Position numbers and translations under genes: made by a program. From positions 1 through 64,000 of the forward strand of contig NZ_MCBX01000008.1 in NCBI RefSeq assembly GCF_001723685.1: DNA of 64,000 nucleotides, given 5' to 3'. Below the pieces are notes generated by a model. It searched no databases and was not told the DNA's origin. It saw nothing but the letters and a program-made list of their open reading frames with translations. Each line of letters begins with the position of its first letter. Position 1 is the stretch's first letter. Below are positions 56,951 through 64,000 of the stretch, piece after piece. Origin of the DNA: Candidatus Marithrix sp. Canyon 246 (lineage in GTDB: Bacteria; Pseudomonadota; Gammaproteobacteria; Beggiatoales; Beggiatoaceae).

Positions 56951-57295
56951 TTATGATGAGCTAACATTCAAATTTAACCCAATAACTCCTATAACTATCA
57001 GTGCTATTGATATGATTTTAATCGTAGTTGCTGTTTCTTTAAACCATAAAAAGCCAATAATTGCAATTAAAGCAGTGCCTAAACCTGACCATACCGCGTA
57101 TGCTATACTAATATCTATAGACTTAACCACATATGCCAATAAACTTAAACCAACAGCATAAAATCCTAACATCGCTATAATTGGTCCAATTTTAGTAAAA
57201 CCATCTGATAATTTCATTGAAATCGTACCAAATACTTCTAAAATTATAGCTACAATTAGTAACATCCAAGTTATAGCAGTTACTTCACTATTCAT
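56951..57295 (-). CDS. Small multidrug resistance (SMR/EmrE-type) transporter
   Basis: A 114-residue, four-helix transporter with the membrane-embedded glutamate (AIILEVFGTISMKLSDGF, Glu20), the AYAVWSGLGTALIAIIGFLW motif of helix 3 and a typical final helix. Pairs of such proteins exchange protons for lipophilic cations or guanidinium. EmrE-like wording (SIAYAVWSG) favours drug export over the guanidinium (Gdx) type, but this is a weak guide. It follows gyrA by six bases on the same strand. Confidence 0.92.
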   Translation of the reverse strand: MNSEVTAITWMLLIVAIILEVFGTISMKLSDGFTKIGPIIAMLGFYAVGLSLLAYVVKSIDISIAYAVWSGLGTALIAIIGFLWFKETATTIKIISIALIVIGVIGLNLNVSSS

Positions 57296-57301
57296 AGTTT
57301 T

Positions 57302-59752
57302 TTATTCCTCAGTTTCTTCTTCATCTACTTCTAACTCTAAAATTTTACATAAACCTACCAATTGTTCTTTTTTACTTAAGGTAATCAAATTGACTCCTTG
57401 AGTATTACGACTTACTACTGAAATACCTTCAACTTTAGTACGGACTAAGGTTCCACGATCACTTATTAACATAATGTCATCATTATCTTCAACTTGCAAG
57501 GCTCCTACTACTTCACCATTACGTTCTGAAGTTTTTATCGCGATTACGCCTTTACCACCACGCCCTTTGGTTGGATAGTCATCCACAGGTGTGCGCTTAC
57601 CAAAACCATTAACTGTAGAAGTTAAAACCGTGCCGCCAGTATGTGTTATAATTAACGACATTACTTGATCTTCATCCGCTAATCTAATACCACGCACACC
57701 ACGTGCAGTTCGCCCAGTTGCACGTACAGCTTCTTCTTTAAAACGCACTGCCTTGCCGCGTTTACTAAATAACATTACATCTTGTTGCCCATCTGTTATA
57801 TCTACCCCAATTAATCGATCATTATCATTTAAATTAATTGCGATAATGCCATTAGAACGAGGATTTGAAAATTTTATAAGAGCAGTTTTCTTAACTGTGC
57901 CTTTAGAAGTTGCCATCAAAACAAATTTATCTTCAGTAAATTCACGTATTGGCAAAATCGTATTTATACGTTCATTTGCTTCTAAAGCTAGTAAATTAAT
58001 AATTGGTTTACCGCGTGAAGCGCGACTAGCCAATGGCAATTGATGAACTTTTAACCAATAAACCTTACCTATACTACTAAAACACAAAATGGTATCATGA
58101 GTATTAGCAATAAACAGCTTATCAATCACATCTTCTTGTTTAATTTTAGTCGCTGATTTACCTTTACCGCCGCGTTTTTGAGCAGTATAAGTATTAACAG
58201 CTTGAGTTTTAATATAACCTTCAATAGACAAGGTAACAACCACATCTTCTTCAGTAATTAAATCTTCTATACTTAAATTAATACTATCTATTAGTATTTC
58301 AGTTTGTCGCTTATCAGCATATTGATCATGCACCGCCATTAATTCTGCACGTATCACCTTCATCAAGCGTTCATTATTATCCAGAATATCTAATAAATCT
58401 GTAATCCGAATAGATAAATTTTTAATTTCTTCAACAATTTTGTCTTGTTCTAAGCCAGTTATACGATGTAAGCGTAAATCTAAAATAGCCTGTATTTGAA
58501 CTTTTGATAAGCTATAGCTGCTGGATAATTTTTCTCGTGCGATTTGCGGGGTTTTAGCAGCTTTTATAATTTTAATTACAGCATCTATATTCTTTAAAGC
58601 TGTAGCTAAACCTTCTAATATATGCGCTCTTTCTCTAGCTTTCTTTAACTCAAACAAAGTGCGTCGTGTAACGATTTCGCGTCTATGGCGAATAAAATAT
58701 TCTAGTAACTGCTTTAAAGGTAATAAACGCGGTTCTCCATCAACTAAAGCCACCATATTAATACCAAACACATTTTGCATTTGAGTATATTTAAATAAAT
58801 TATTTAATACAACATCAGCAATTTCACCACGTCGTATTTCAACAACTATACGAATACCATCTTTATCAGACTCATCGCGTAAAGCACTAATACCTTCAAT
58901 TTTTTTATCTTTAATTAACTCTGCTATTTTTTCCAGCAAACGCGCTTTATTAACTTGATAAGGTAACTCTGTTACTATAATTTTTTGATGACCATTATCA
59001 TCTTCTTCAAAGTTACTGCGAGCGCGAAGATAAATTTTACCTCGCCCAGTATGATAGGCTTCAGTAATACCATTTGCACCATTAATCATAGCAGCAGTAG
59101 GGAAATCTGGACCGGGTATATATTCCATTAATGCTTCAATAGATAAATCAGCATCATCAATTAAAGCAATGCAAGCATTAATCACTTCGCCTAAATTATG
59201 CGGCGGAATATTAGTCGCCATACCCACGGCAATACCGCTAGTGCCATTGATTAATAAATTAGGAATTCTGGTAGGAAAAACTTTAGGCTCAAATTCAGAT
59301 TCATCATAATTTGGATTGAAATCAACAGTATCCTTATCAATATCAGTTAGCAACTCATGAGCAATTTTAGACATTCTAACTTCGGTATAACGCATACTAG
59401 CGGCATTATCACCATCAATAGAACCAAAATTTCCTTGCCCATCTACAAGGCAATAACGTAAAGAAAACGGCTGTGCCATACGCACAATAGTGTCATATAC
59501 AGAAGAATCACCATGAGGATGAAAACGCCCTAAAGTATCACCCACAATACGTGCAGATTTTTTATAAGGCTTATTCCAAACATTACCCAATTCATGCATT
59601 GCGTATAATGAGCGTCGATGCACAGGTTTTAAGCCATCACGAACATCAGGTAATGCCCTACCAACGATTACACTCATCGCATAATCAAGGTAGGATTGTT
59701 TCATTTCATCTTCAATATTTACGGGCTGGATTTCTTTGGCGAATTCAAGCAT
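57302..59752 (-). CDS. gyrA: DNA gyrase subunit A
   Basis: An 816-residue type IIA topoisomerase subunit. The catalytic Tyr122 ([10 protein letters not shown]) and the quinolone region [10 protein letters not shown] (Ser83, Asp87, same numbering as Escherichia coli) are wild type. The six-bladed C-terminal domain holds the GyrA box QKRGGKG ([18 protein letters not shown]). It is somewhat shorter than the ~875-residue enterobacterial protein, mostly at inserts and the acidic tail (EVDEEETEE), which is kept. Confidence 0.97.
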   Translation of the reverse strand: MLEFAKEIQPVNIEDEMKQSYLDYAMSVIVGRALPDVRDGLKPVHRRSLYAMHELGNVWNKPYKKSARIVGDTLGRFHPHGDSSVYDTIVRMAQPFSLRYCLVDGQGNFGSIDGDNAASMRYTEVRMSKIAHELLTDIDKDTVDFNPNYDESEFEPKVFPTRIPNLLINGTSGIAVGMATNIPPHNLGEVINACIALIDDADLSIEALMEYIPGPDFPTAAMINGANGITEAYHTGRGKIYLRARSNFEEDDNGHQKIIVTELPYQVNKARLLEKIAELIKDKKIEGISALRDESDKDGIRIVVEIRRGEIADVVLNNLFKYTQMQNVFGINMVALVDGEPRLLPLKQLLEYFIRHRREIVTRRTLFELKKARERAHILEGLATALKNIDAVIKIIKAAKTPQIAREKLSSSYSLSKVQIQAILDLRLHRITGLEQDKIVEEIKNLSIRITDLLDILDNNERLMKVIRAELMAVHDQYADKRQTEILIDSINLSIEDLITEEDVVVTLSIEGYIKTQAVNTYTAQKRGGKGKSATKIKQEDVIDKLFIANTHDTILCFSSIGKVYWLKVHQLPLASRASRGKPIINLLALEANERINTILPIREFTEDKFVLMATSKGTVKKTALIKFSNPRSNGIIAINLNDNDRLIGVDITDGQQDVMLFSKRGKAVRFKEEAVRATGRTARGVRGIRLADEDQVMSLIITHTGGTVLTSTVNGFGKRTPVDDYPTKGRGGKGVIAIKTSERNGEVVGALQVEDNDDIMLISDRGTLVRTKVEGISVVSRNTQGVNLITLSKKEQLVGLCKILELEVDEEETEE

Positions 59753-59800
59753 TGGTTTATATATCCTAACAGTTTATTTTACTGCTAATTATACCATATG

Positions 59801-60313
59801 TTAATATTTTGAATCATAGCAACTAATGACACCCACCTTAATATATTCCACTACTTGCATATAATTTTCTTCATTGTCTTCACTCTTTTCAGTGGGTGCT
59901 ATATGTGATACCGAAATCATATCATCAATAAAATCTTTCATATTATCTGATAAATCATCTAACTTATTTTTAGTTAAACTAAAACCAAATAAAAAGCCTT
60001 CACACCACCCACCTAAAGCTTGAGTGCGTTCTAATAACGAAATTTCATCATCAGGTAATAAAGGCATGAATTCATAATTAGAGGATTCCAATTGATCTAT
60101 GGTATAATTTTTTACCAGATGTAATTGTTGCTGACATTGAGAAGCCAAGCCATCTTGTACAGAAGCTTCTCCAAGAACATGTTTTATCCAAAGGTTTTCA
60201 GAAAAAGATTGAGATACACATAATAATCCGCATAAAATACCATGCGTTTCAGCGGCATCCATTAAAGAACCTACATGTTTTAATGATTGATTTAATGGTT
60301 CATAAATTTCCAT
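59801..60313 (-). CDS. UPF0149 (YgfB-like) protein
   Basis: The 170 residues follow the UPF0149/YgfB plan: DAAETHGILCGLLCVSQSFS, then RTQALGGWCEGFLFGFSL and an acidic C-terminus. Family members are helical, and one in Pseudomonas affects a transcriptional regulator; general role is unclear. The gene faces soxXA, with only 15 bases between the two starts, so their promoters must lie within each other's coding sequence or be shared. Confidence 0.85.
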   Translation of the reverse strand: MEIYEPLNQSLKHVGSLMDAAETHGILCGLLCVSQSFSENLWIKHVLGEASVQDGLASQCQQQLHLVKNYTIDQLESSNYEFMPLLPDDEISLLERTQALGGWCEGFLFGFSLTKNKLDDLSDNMKDFIDDMISVSHIAPTEKSEDNEENYMQVVEYIKVGVISCYDSKY

Positions 60314-60328
60314 CTTAATTTCTCCACT

Positions 60329-61516
60329 ATGGGGGTTAAATTGCAGTATAATAAATCACAGTTATTGTTAATATATATATTAATAATACCTTTATCCGTA
60401 AAAGCGGCAGAAATGCCATCATCTGTACCATTAGATATAAAAAATGCTACTACTATAACATCTTGGAAAAGCAGTAATACATGGAGTAACTATAGTAATT
60501 TACGACACACAGTAAAAAAACCAGTGTCAGTTATCCAACCGATAACATCTAGCATTAAAGCTAATCCTGCTAATGGTAAAAAATTAGTAGCAAATAGAAA
60601 AAAAGGTAATTGTGTTGCCTGTCATATTTTACCTGATGTTTCTCAACCGGGTAATATAGGTATGAATTTATCATTTATTGGAGCATGGAATTTACCCGAT
60701 CAATTATTATTTAATTATATTTATGATGCTAGGATTTATAATCCTAATACTGTAATGCCACCTTGGGGTGCGCATAATATCTTAACTACAGATGAAATTA
60801 AGGATATTGTATCTTACTTAAAAACACTTACAATTCCAGTACCACTTCCACAACGTCGAATACCAACAAATAATGTGGATAATTTAGATGAATTTGAAAA
60901 TCCTGCAATGTTTGAACTGGAAACAGGCGCAGACTTATTTATTGAATCTTGTCAAAAATGCCATAAAAATCCTGAAGATAAATTTGCCAAATGGGCAGTT
61001 ACAATGCCTAAATTTGAACCACGCTTAAACAAAATAATTGGCATAGAAGAATTTATTACTCGTCACGCTAAAGCGACAACTAATGTAAAATATTTACTAC
61101 AAAGCGAAGAAAACCTAGCTTTAACGATCTATTTACGTAACCTAGCCAATGGACAAAAAATTGCTGTTGATACCAGTGACACTAACACCAACCTTGCCTT
61201 AAAACGAGGAAAAACCCTAACCCAACGTAAAATTGGACAACTGAATTTTGCTTGTACAGATTGCCATAAAAAGAATAGTGGTAAATGGATACGTGGGCAA
61301 TACCTCAAAAAATTAACTAATATAATAGATCACTATCCAACTTATCGTTCAGGTAAAGACGCAATTTGGGATATAAATAAACGAATACAGTGGTGTAACC
61401 TAGCAGCTCGTGCCAATGACTTACCGCCAGACGCAGCAGAATATGCTGATATTGAATTATATTTAACTGTTGAAAGTAATGGTAGTGAATTAAGCGTACC
61501 CGGTTTTGGTCCATAA
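60329..61516 (+). CDS. Fused SoxX-SoxA cytochrome c of thiosulfate oxidation
   Basis: The 395-residue exported protein (signal peptide to ~residue 26) joins two Sox subunits. Residues ~78-170 are SoxX-like: heme site CVACH at 95-99 and Met143 in NTVMPPWGAHN as the likely axial ligand. Residues ~190-395 are SoxA-like with heme sites CQKCH (208-212) and CTDCH (309-313). The end IQWCNLAARANDLPPDAAEY holds Cys356, the persulfide active-site ligand, and PGFGP closes the family pattern. SoxXA attaches thiosulfate to SoxYZ in the periplasm. An alternative TTG start at 60341 would use GGGGG as its ribosome site. No other sox gene is nearby. Confidence 0.88.
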   Translation: MGVKLQYNKSQLLLIYILIIPLSVKAAEMPSSVPLDIKNATTITSWKSSNTWSNYSNLRHTVKKPVSVIQPITSSIKANPANGKKLVANRKKGNCVACHILPDVSQPGNIGMNLSFIGAWNLPDQLLFNYIYDARIYNPNTVMPPWGAHNILTTDEIKDIVSYLKTLTIPVPLPQRRIPTNNVDNLDEFENPAMFELETGADLFIESCQKCHKNPEDKFAKWAVTMPKFEPRLNKIIGIEEFITRHAKATTNVKYLLQSEENLALTIYLRNLANGQKIAVDTSDTNTNLALKRGKTLTQRKIGQLNFACTDCHKKNSGKWIRGQYLKKLTNIIDHYPTYRSGKDAIWDINKRIQWCNLAARANDLPPDAAEYADIELYLTVESNGSELSVPGFGP

Positions 61517-61542
61517 ATTCATTCTGCTAAAGGATTATTATT

Positions 61543-61824
61543 ATGATATGGTCAGATATACATAAAATATATAAAAAACAATGGCTTATAGTAGAAGCTT
61601 TAGAAGCACATACAACTTCAGACACTCAACGACATCTTGATAATATAGCCGTTATTGAAACTTGTGTCAGTGGAGGTGATGCAATGCAAAAATATCGTCA
61701 TCTTCATAAAAAATATCCCAGTCGTGAGTTTTATTTTGTTAATGCAGCGCGTGAAAAACTAGATATTCGTGAACGGAAATGGTTAGGAATTAGGTTAAAT
61801 GATGCAGTTAATACTGAAAAATAA
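61543..61824 (+). CDS. Small protein upstream of a retropepsin-like protease
   Basis: A 93-residue protein: MIWSDIHKIYKKQWLIVEAL, IETCVSGGDAMQKYRHLHKK and FYFVNAAREKLDIRERKWLG. The middle looks like a short alpha/beta unit with a G-G-x-A helix cap. It resembles the small proteins found with retropepsin-like aspartyl proteases in cyanobacteria and filamentous sulfur bacteria, and overlaps the protease gene by 23 bases or so. Its function is unknown. Confidence 0.65.
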   Translation: MIWSDIHKIYKKQWLIVEALEAHTTSDTQRHLDNIAVIETCVSGGDAMQKYRHLHKKYPSREFYFVNAAREKLDIRERKWLGIRLNDAVNTEK

Positions 61825-62182
61825 TCATATTTTTACCACAGTGACTGTAGCTTATAAAGGAATGGTCACTAATATTTCAAATATATTAGTTGATACAGGT
61901 TCAACTACAACTATTTTATCTGTTGATACAGTTGCTAGTATTCAAATTGAACCAGCATTAGAGGATGTTTTTCATACTATACGCGGTGTTGGTGGTACGG
62001 AAACCGTTTTTATGCGCACTGTTGATTATTTACAAGTAGGTAAATGTAGTTTACAAGATTTTCAGGTAGAAATTGGAGGTATGGATTATGGTTTCAATAT
62101 TAATGGTATTTTAGGTATGGATTTTCTAATTCATGCTAAAGCTATTATTAATTTGCCTGAAATGAAAATTGATTTCACATAG
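61802..62182 (+). CDS. Retropepsin-like aspartyl protease
   Basis: The 126 residues form a single-domain aspartic protease half: NILVDTGSTTTILSVDTVAS holds the catalytic DTG, followed by the flap region and INGILGMDFLIHAKAIINLP, the hydrophobic ILG-like second motif. Such enzymes act as dimers. No signal peptide is seen, so it is cytoplasmic. Start at 61802 (second of two adjacent ATGs at 61799 and 61802). Overlap with the preceding gene argues for joint control. Confidence 0.8.
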   Translation: MQLILKNNHIFTTVTVAYKGMVTNISNILVDTGSTTTILSVDTVASIQIEPALEDVFHTIRGVGGTETVFMRTVDYLQVGKCSLQDFQVEIGGMDYGFNINGILGMDFLIHAKAIINLPEMKIDFT

Positions 62183-62197
62183 AAAAAATAAATTAAC

Positions 62198-63121
62198 ATG
62201 AAAATCAACATACTAAAATGTCATGGTTCTGGAAATGATTTTATTCTAATTGATGAATATCATAAAATATTATTTTCTGAGGAGCAAAGAAAAACATTAT
62301 CCAATCAGCTTTGCGATAGAAATGGTATCTTAGGAGCTGATGGCATACTTTTTTTTCAAAATAGTGATAAAGCTGATGGCACTATGAGGATGTTTAATCC
62401 TGATGGCTCCGAAGCTGAAATGTGTGGTAATGGTTTAAGATGTGTTGGTAGATTTGCTTGTGAATCTTTAGACAAACATAGTGTTTCAATTGAAACCTTA
62501 AAAGGCGTTTCTCAAGTCGAAAAAGATCAAAATATACATCCAGATGTCGCAACTTATAAAGCCGAATTAAGCACCATTTCATTAAATACAGACTGCATTA
62601 ATCAAATATTACCTGCACTATCACCAGTATTCAAATTTACTGAAGTACATATGCCTAACCCTCATATTGTTGCAATTGTCGATAACATTTCAGATACCGA
62701 ACTTGATACAATAGGAGCAAAAGCCAATCAACTTCCTGAACTATTTCCTAATGGAACCAATATTAACTTTTGTCAAATATTAGATGACGGCGCGATATTC
62801 GTTAGAACTTATGAAAGAGGAGTTGGTTTAACTAACTCATGTGGTAGTGGCATGTCAGCAAGTACACTAGTCTATTGTTTATTAAAACATTCACCTTTTG
62901 GTAACACCATAGATGTTTATAATCGAGGAGGTTTAGTGCGTTGTCAAGCTACTAATGAGGATGGCTATTCAGTGTATTTATCAGGCAATGCTACTTTTAT
63001 GTTTAAAAGTAGCATCAGTTTATCAGAGGATATAACTCACTATTTTGGAGAAATCTTTGTTGATGAATTGCAAAATTATGGTAAATTACTTGAAATGTCT
63101 AAAATGAGTAAACCCTTATGA
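62198..63121 (+). CDS. dapF: Diaminopimelate epimerase
   Basis: A 307-residue enzyme interconverting LL- and meso-diaminopimelate for lysine and peptidoglycan. Both catalytic cysteines are present: Cys76 (NPDGSEAEMCGNGLRC) and Cys215 (GVGLTNSCGSGMSAST). It begins MKINILKCHGSGNDFILIDE, and is about 30 residues longer than the ~275-residue gammaproteobacterial enzyme, with an unusual C-terminal extension (YFGEIFVDELQNYGKLLEMS). The next gene overlaps its end by four bases. Confidence 0.92.
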   Translation: MKINILKCHGSGNDFILIDEYHKILFSEEQRKTLSNQLCDRNGILGADGILFFQNSDKADGTMRMFNPDGSEAEMCGNGLRCVGRFACESLDKHSVSIETLKGVSQVEKDQNIHPDVATYKAELSTISLNTDCINQILPALSPVFKFTEVHMPNPHIVAIVDNISDTELDTIGAKANQLPELFPNGTNINFCQILDDGAIFVRTYERGVGLTNSCGSGMSASTLVYCLLKHSPFGNTIDVYNRGGLVRCQATNEDGYSVYLSGNATFMFKSSISLSEDITHYFGEIFVDELQNYGKLLEMSKMSKPL

Positions 63122-63759
63122 AAATGAATGATCCTGTTGCATTACAAGAAGTTGAATCAGCATTAGAAGAATTTTTATTTAATGCTCAAACACCAGATGA
63201 TGGTATAACGGTTTTACTAAAAAACCCCAACTTAATTACTAGTTTTATCGAAGAGATATTTGATGATCTGATTGCAGATGCTGATAATGAAGGCGATAAT
63301 ATATTAAAAGATTTTTATAAAAGTCGTCTTGAACTATTACATATCCTTAAATCAAAGTTATCTAAACAGGATATTATCTTATTACATACAGCTAAGCAAT
63401 TAACTAAACAAGTCTTAATTGAAAATGATTCCAAAGAAATATTTTCAAAGATTGTAAAATGGTTACGAACACCAACTTTAGAAAAACGTATTAAAATTTT
63501 ACAAAAAAATCCAGAATTATTAACAGACAAGACGGAAAAATTTTTTACCAATTTAATTGAACGAGCTAATTCTTCTGGAGAATTGATGTCAGTTAAAATA
63601 CTTCGTAGTATCAATGAAATATTCCGCATGTTAAGACTTGATTTAAATAACAAGACTGATAATATTGAAGATATTAAAGCAGCAATAGAATTGTCGCTAG
63701 ACAAAACTGATTTTTCTATCTTCACAGAAGGTTATCAGTCTGTCTATTTTGTCGCTTAG
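63118..63759 (+). CDS. Helical repeat protein of unknown function
   Basis: The 213 residues contain two copies of a ~75-residue helical module: TVLLKNPNLITSFIEEIFDD (first) and KILQKNPELLTDKTEKFFTN (second), each followed by a long helix and RSINEIFRMLR-like leucine helices. The same module recurs in CHAT- and TPR-linked proteins of filamentous bacteria, by memory of the pattern. There is no enzyme domain. It starts within the dapF stop (ATGA). Soluble; likely a protein-binding scaffold. Confidence 0.65.
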   Translation: MKMNDPVALQEVESALEEFLFNAQTPDDGITVLLKNPNLITSFIEEIFDDLIADADNEGDNILKDFYKSRLELLHILKSKLSKQDIILLHTAKQLTKQVLIENDSKEIFSKIVKWLRTPTLEKRIKILQKNPELLTDKTEKFFTNLIERANSSGELMSVKILRSINEIFRMLRLDLNNKTDNIEDIKAAIELSLDKTDFSIFTEGYQSVYFVA

Positions 63760-64000
63760 TTTCGACGCTGCTTAAAAAAATTTGTCAGGCATCTACTGCA
63801 ATCATCAGCTAAGATGCCGCTGACACATTCCAAATAATGATTATGACGACTATCTCTTAAAATATCAAAGCGGCTACCAGCAGCCCCAGCTTTATTATCA
63901 TAAGCTCCAAATACTATACGTTTAATTCGCGCTTGTAAAATTGCACCAGCACACATAGTGCAAGGTTCAAGAGTAACATATAAAGTTGCATTGACTAAAC
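63756..64000 (-). CDS. tadA: tRNA-specific adenosine deaminase TadA, 3' part
   Basis: The frame enters at the window edge as LVNATLYVTLEPCTMCAGAI, so the N-terminal part with HAE is missing. It holds the zinc-binding PCTMC cysteines and the TadA ending FGAYDNKAGAAGSRFDILRD, then HHNHYLECVSGIL-like residues (SRHNHYLECVSGILADDCSR). TadA makes inosine at A34 of tRNA-Arg. Its 3' end overlaps the helical repeat gene convergently by four bases. Confidence 0.95.
   Translation of the reverse strand, partial: LVNATLYVTLEPCTMCAGAILQARIKRIVFGAYDNKAGAAGSRFDILRDSRHNHYLECVSGILADDCSRCLTNFFKQRRN

Overview
The window is AT-rich chromosomal DNA of a gammaproteobacterium, most likely a filamentous or giant sulfur oxidiser of the Thiotrichales/Beggiatoaceae kind. 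The evidence is a cytochrome of the Sox thiosulfate-oxidation system, several gammaproteobacterial gene blocks (ybeZ-ybeY-corC-lnt; ndk-rlmN-pilF-rodZ-ispG; ksgA-trhP), a short helical repeat protein of a type I associate with large filamentous bacteria, and a heavy load of palindromic intergenic repeats, toxin-antitoxin pairs and decayed genes. The genus is inferred, not proven.

Layout. 1-3.7 kb: the 5' part of a peptidoglycan glycosyltransferase gene, a higBA toxin-antitoxin pair, an XRE regulator and two small exported proteins. 3.8-15 kb: a 5-oxoprolinase-type HyuA-HyuB fusion, the ybeZ-ybeY-corC-lnt operon, a YbbN-C-terminus-like protein, a YceI lipoprotein, moxR and mnmG, then a broken AAA ATPase. 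15.9-19.8 kb: a large exported protein of unknown function, translationally coupled to an ABC exporter. 20-29.9 kb: a scrambled region in which one gene chain (GFA, phzF, PD-(D/E)XK protein, unknown membrane protein, universal stress protein, 43-aa membrane peptide, carboxylesterase) occurs several times. Different members survive in different copies and the rest are fragments. 29.2-40.5 kb: ksgA-trhP-esterase, yraN, a frameshifted LRR/cadherin-like surface protein, a broken AAA-ATPase/PD-(D/E)XK gene, a PIN/NYN-like protein and purB. 40.5-44.3 kb: the wreck of a type III-B CRISPR (Cmr) locus, with intact cmr4, a multiply broken cas10/cmr2 and stubs of cmr3, cmr5, cmr6 and a CARF gene. I see no CRISPR array. 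44.3-45.4 kb: a truncated toxin-antitoxin pair and a huge inverted repeat. 45.5-64 kb: mostly healthy housekeeping genes: TRAP transporter permeases, ndk-rlmN-pilF-rodZ-ispG-gamma carbonic anhydrase-FIST sensor, rluB, waaC with a PEGA/coiled-coil protein, a methyltransferase, an SMR transporter, gyrA, a UPF0149 protein, a fused SoxX-SoxA cytochrome, a retropepsin-like pair, dapF, a repeat protein and tadA (cut by the window edge).

How it works together. Most intact genes serve translation and RNA modification (mnmG, rlmN, rluB, ksgA, trhP, tadA, ybeY), the envelope (lnt, waaC, glycosyltransferase, rodZ, pilF) and basic metabolism (purB, dapF, ispG, ndk). SoxXA ties the cell to inorganic sulfur oxidation. 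The most unusual features are the repeated and reciprocally decayed 20-30 kb block, the palindromic element that entered cas10 in frame and then amplified, a 113-bp-arm inverted repeat beside a truncated toxin gene, and a ~30-bp hairpin family sitting just behind stop codons.
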